The translations under genes and the position numbers were made by a program. The notes under the pieces were generated by a model. That model worked only from the letters and a program-made list of their open reading frames with translations. It was not told the DNA's origin and did no database searches. From Pterobdella sp. o SKG-2022 (lineage: Eukaryota; Annelida; Clitellata; Hirudinida; Piscicolidae), in the NCBI GenBank assembly GCA_964035795.1, contig OZ038322.1, forward strand, positions 6,562,925 to 6,626,924: a stretch of 64,000 nucleotides of DNA, given 5' to 3'. Of this stretch, positions 63,549 to 64,000 are shown one piece after another; position 1 is the first letter of the stretch; each line of letters starts with the position of its first letter.

Positions 63549-64000
63549 CTATGATTCGGAGTTTATGACGCATTTTTTAAAGATTTGTTTCAAGCAATCT
63601 TTGAATCGTTTTTTGGGTTTGTGAGCCAATTTTTTGCCATCGGTAACTTTCCTATAAAATATTTGCTTTGGAATCCGTTCGTTGGGCAACCTTACTAAGT
63701 GTCCGCTCCATCTGAGCTGTTGTTTGGAAATTAGCACTTCGATGCTAGCGATATTTGCCATCTCAAGTATTTCGGTGTCGCTAATGTGCATCTGCCATTT
63801 TATGCCCAGAATCTTACGTAGACACTGTTGGTGAAAACGCTCAAGTTGTTTCAGGTGCCTGCTATAAGTGGCCCAAATTTCAATTGCATAAAGAAGAACA
63901 GTTAGAGCACACACATTATAAACTTTAATCGTGCGTTTAGAAATACCATGGCGACTCCAAAGACGCTTATGCAAGATCTCAAATGCGTGGCTGGCTTTAC
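63549..64000 (-). mobile_element. LINE reverse transcriptase 3' end, open frame, cut by window edge
   Basis: Minus-strand frame open from the right edge to TAA at 63549 (about 150 codons): HKRLWSRHGISKRTIKVYN, LLYAIEIWATYSRHLKQLER, QCLRKILGIKWQ, then QQLRWSGHLVRLP. This is the conserved C-terminal end of a non-LTR retrotransposon polyprotein. No stop or frameshift is seen in the visible part, so it may be a young copy. It differs from the families at 30244 and 53388. Confidence 0.8.

Overview
This is a eukaryotic, animal-type window. It is AT-rich, with genes about 5-25 kb apart, many short GT-AG introns, conserved metazoan genes, and a dense background of SINE, LINE and short-repeat copies. 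The gene set (Mi-2/CHD4, GLE1, transportin, Golgi alpha-mannosidase II, TMEM11) is that of a bilaterian. The compact invertebrate introns and repeat types suggest a lophotrochozoan-like invertebrate, but the phylum cannot be fixed from the sequence alone. Exon models were built by hand from splice sites, reading phase and recalled family conservation; no alignment or search was run.

Layout: (1) 1-1759, minus: 5' part of an unrecognised Asn/Ser-rich protein gene that runs off the left edge. (2) 2486-25236, plus: a complete 47-exon Mi-2/CHD3-4-5 chromatin remodeller (1822 aa) whose introns hold SINEs, LINE tails and hairpins. (3) 25593-27377, minus: GLE1, single exon, convergent with Mi-2. (4) 27378-31009: repeat-rich intergenic DNA with a SINE, a hammerhead-like repeat and a dead LINE. 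(5) 31010-38149, plus: complete 24-exon transportin (TNPO1-type, 889 aa). (6) 39552-40642, minus: a newly assembled five-exon gene for a small Cys-rich secreted or single-pass membrane protein (190 aa). (7) about 40.9-42.4 kb: a G-poor degenerate repeat tract. (8) 43573-50467, minus: complete seven-exon Golgi alpha-mannosidase II (1145 aa), with a 2.6-kb intron containing SINE and LINE debris. (9) 50709-58297, plus: 14-exon coiled-coil protein (961 aa), tentatively CEP162-like. (10) 58594-59223, minus: TMEM11, two exons. (11) 59669-62560, plus: an intronless 963-aa multi-pass membrane protein of unknown family. (12) 63549-64000, minus: the 3' end of a LINE with an open reading frame.

Functionally the genes are unrelated housekeeping genes: chromatin remodelling, mRNA export, nuclear import, N-glycan processing, probable centriole/cilium structure, and mitochondrial inner-membrane shape. 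They sit in divergent pairs (left-edge gene/Mi-2, GLE1/transportin, mannosidase/coiled-coil, TMEM11/multi-pass) and convergent pairs (Mi-2/GLE1, coiled-coil/TMEM11). The least explained content is the small secreted protein gene, the multi-pass protein, a repeat family with hammerhead-ribozyme-like folds, a palindrome-plus-GAT repeat with compensatory changes, and a long hairpin in a Mi-2 intron.
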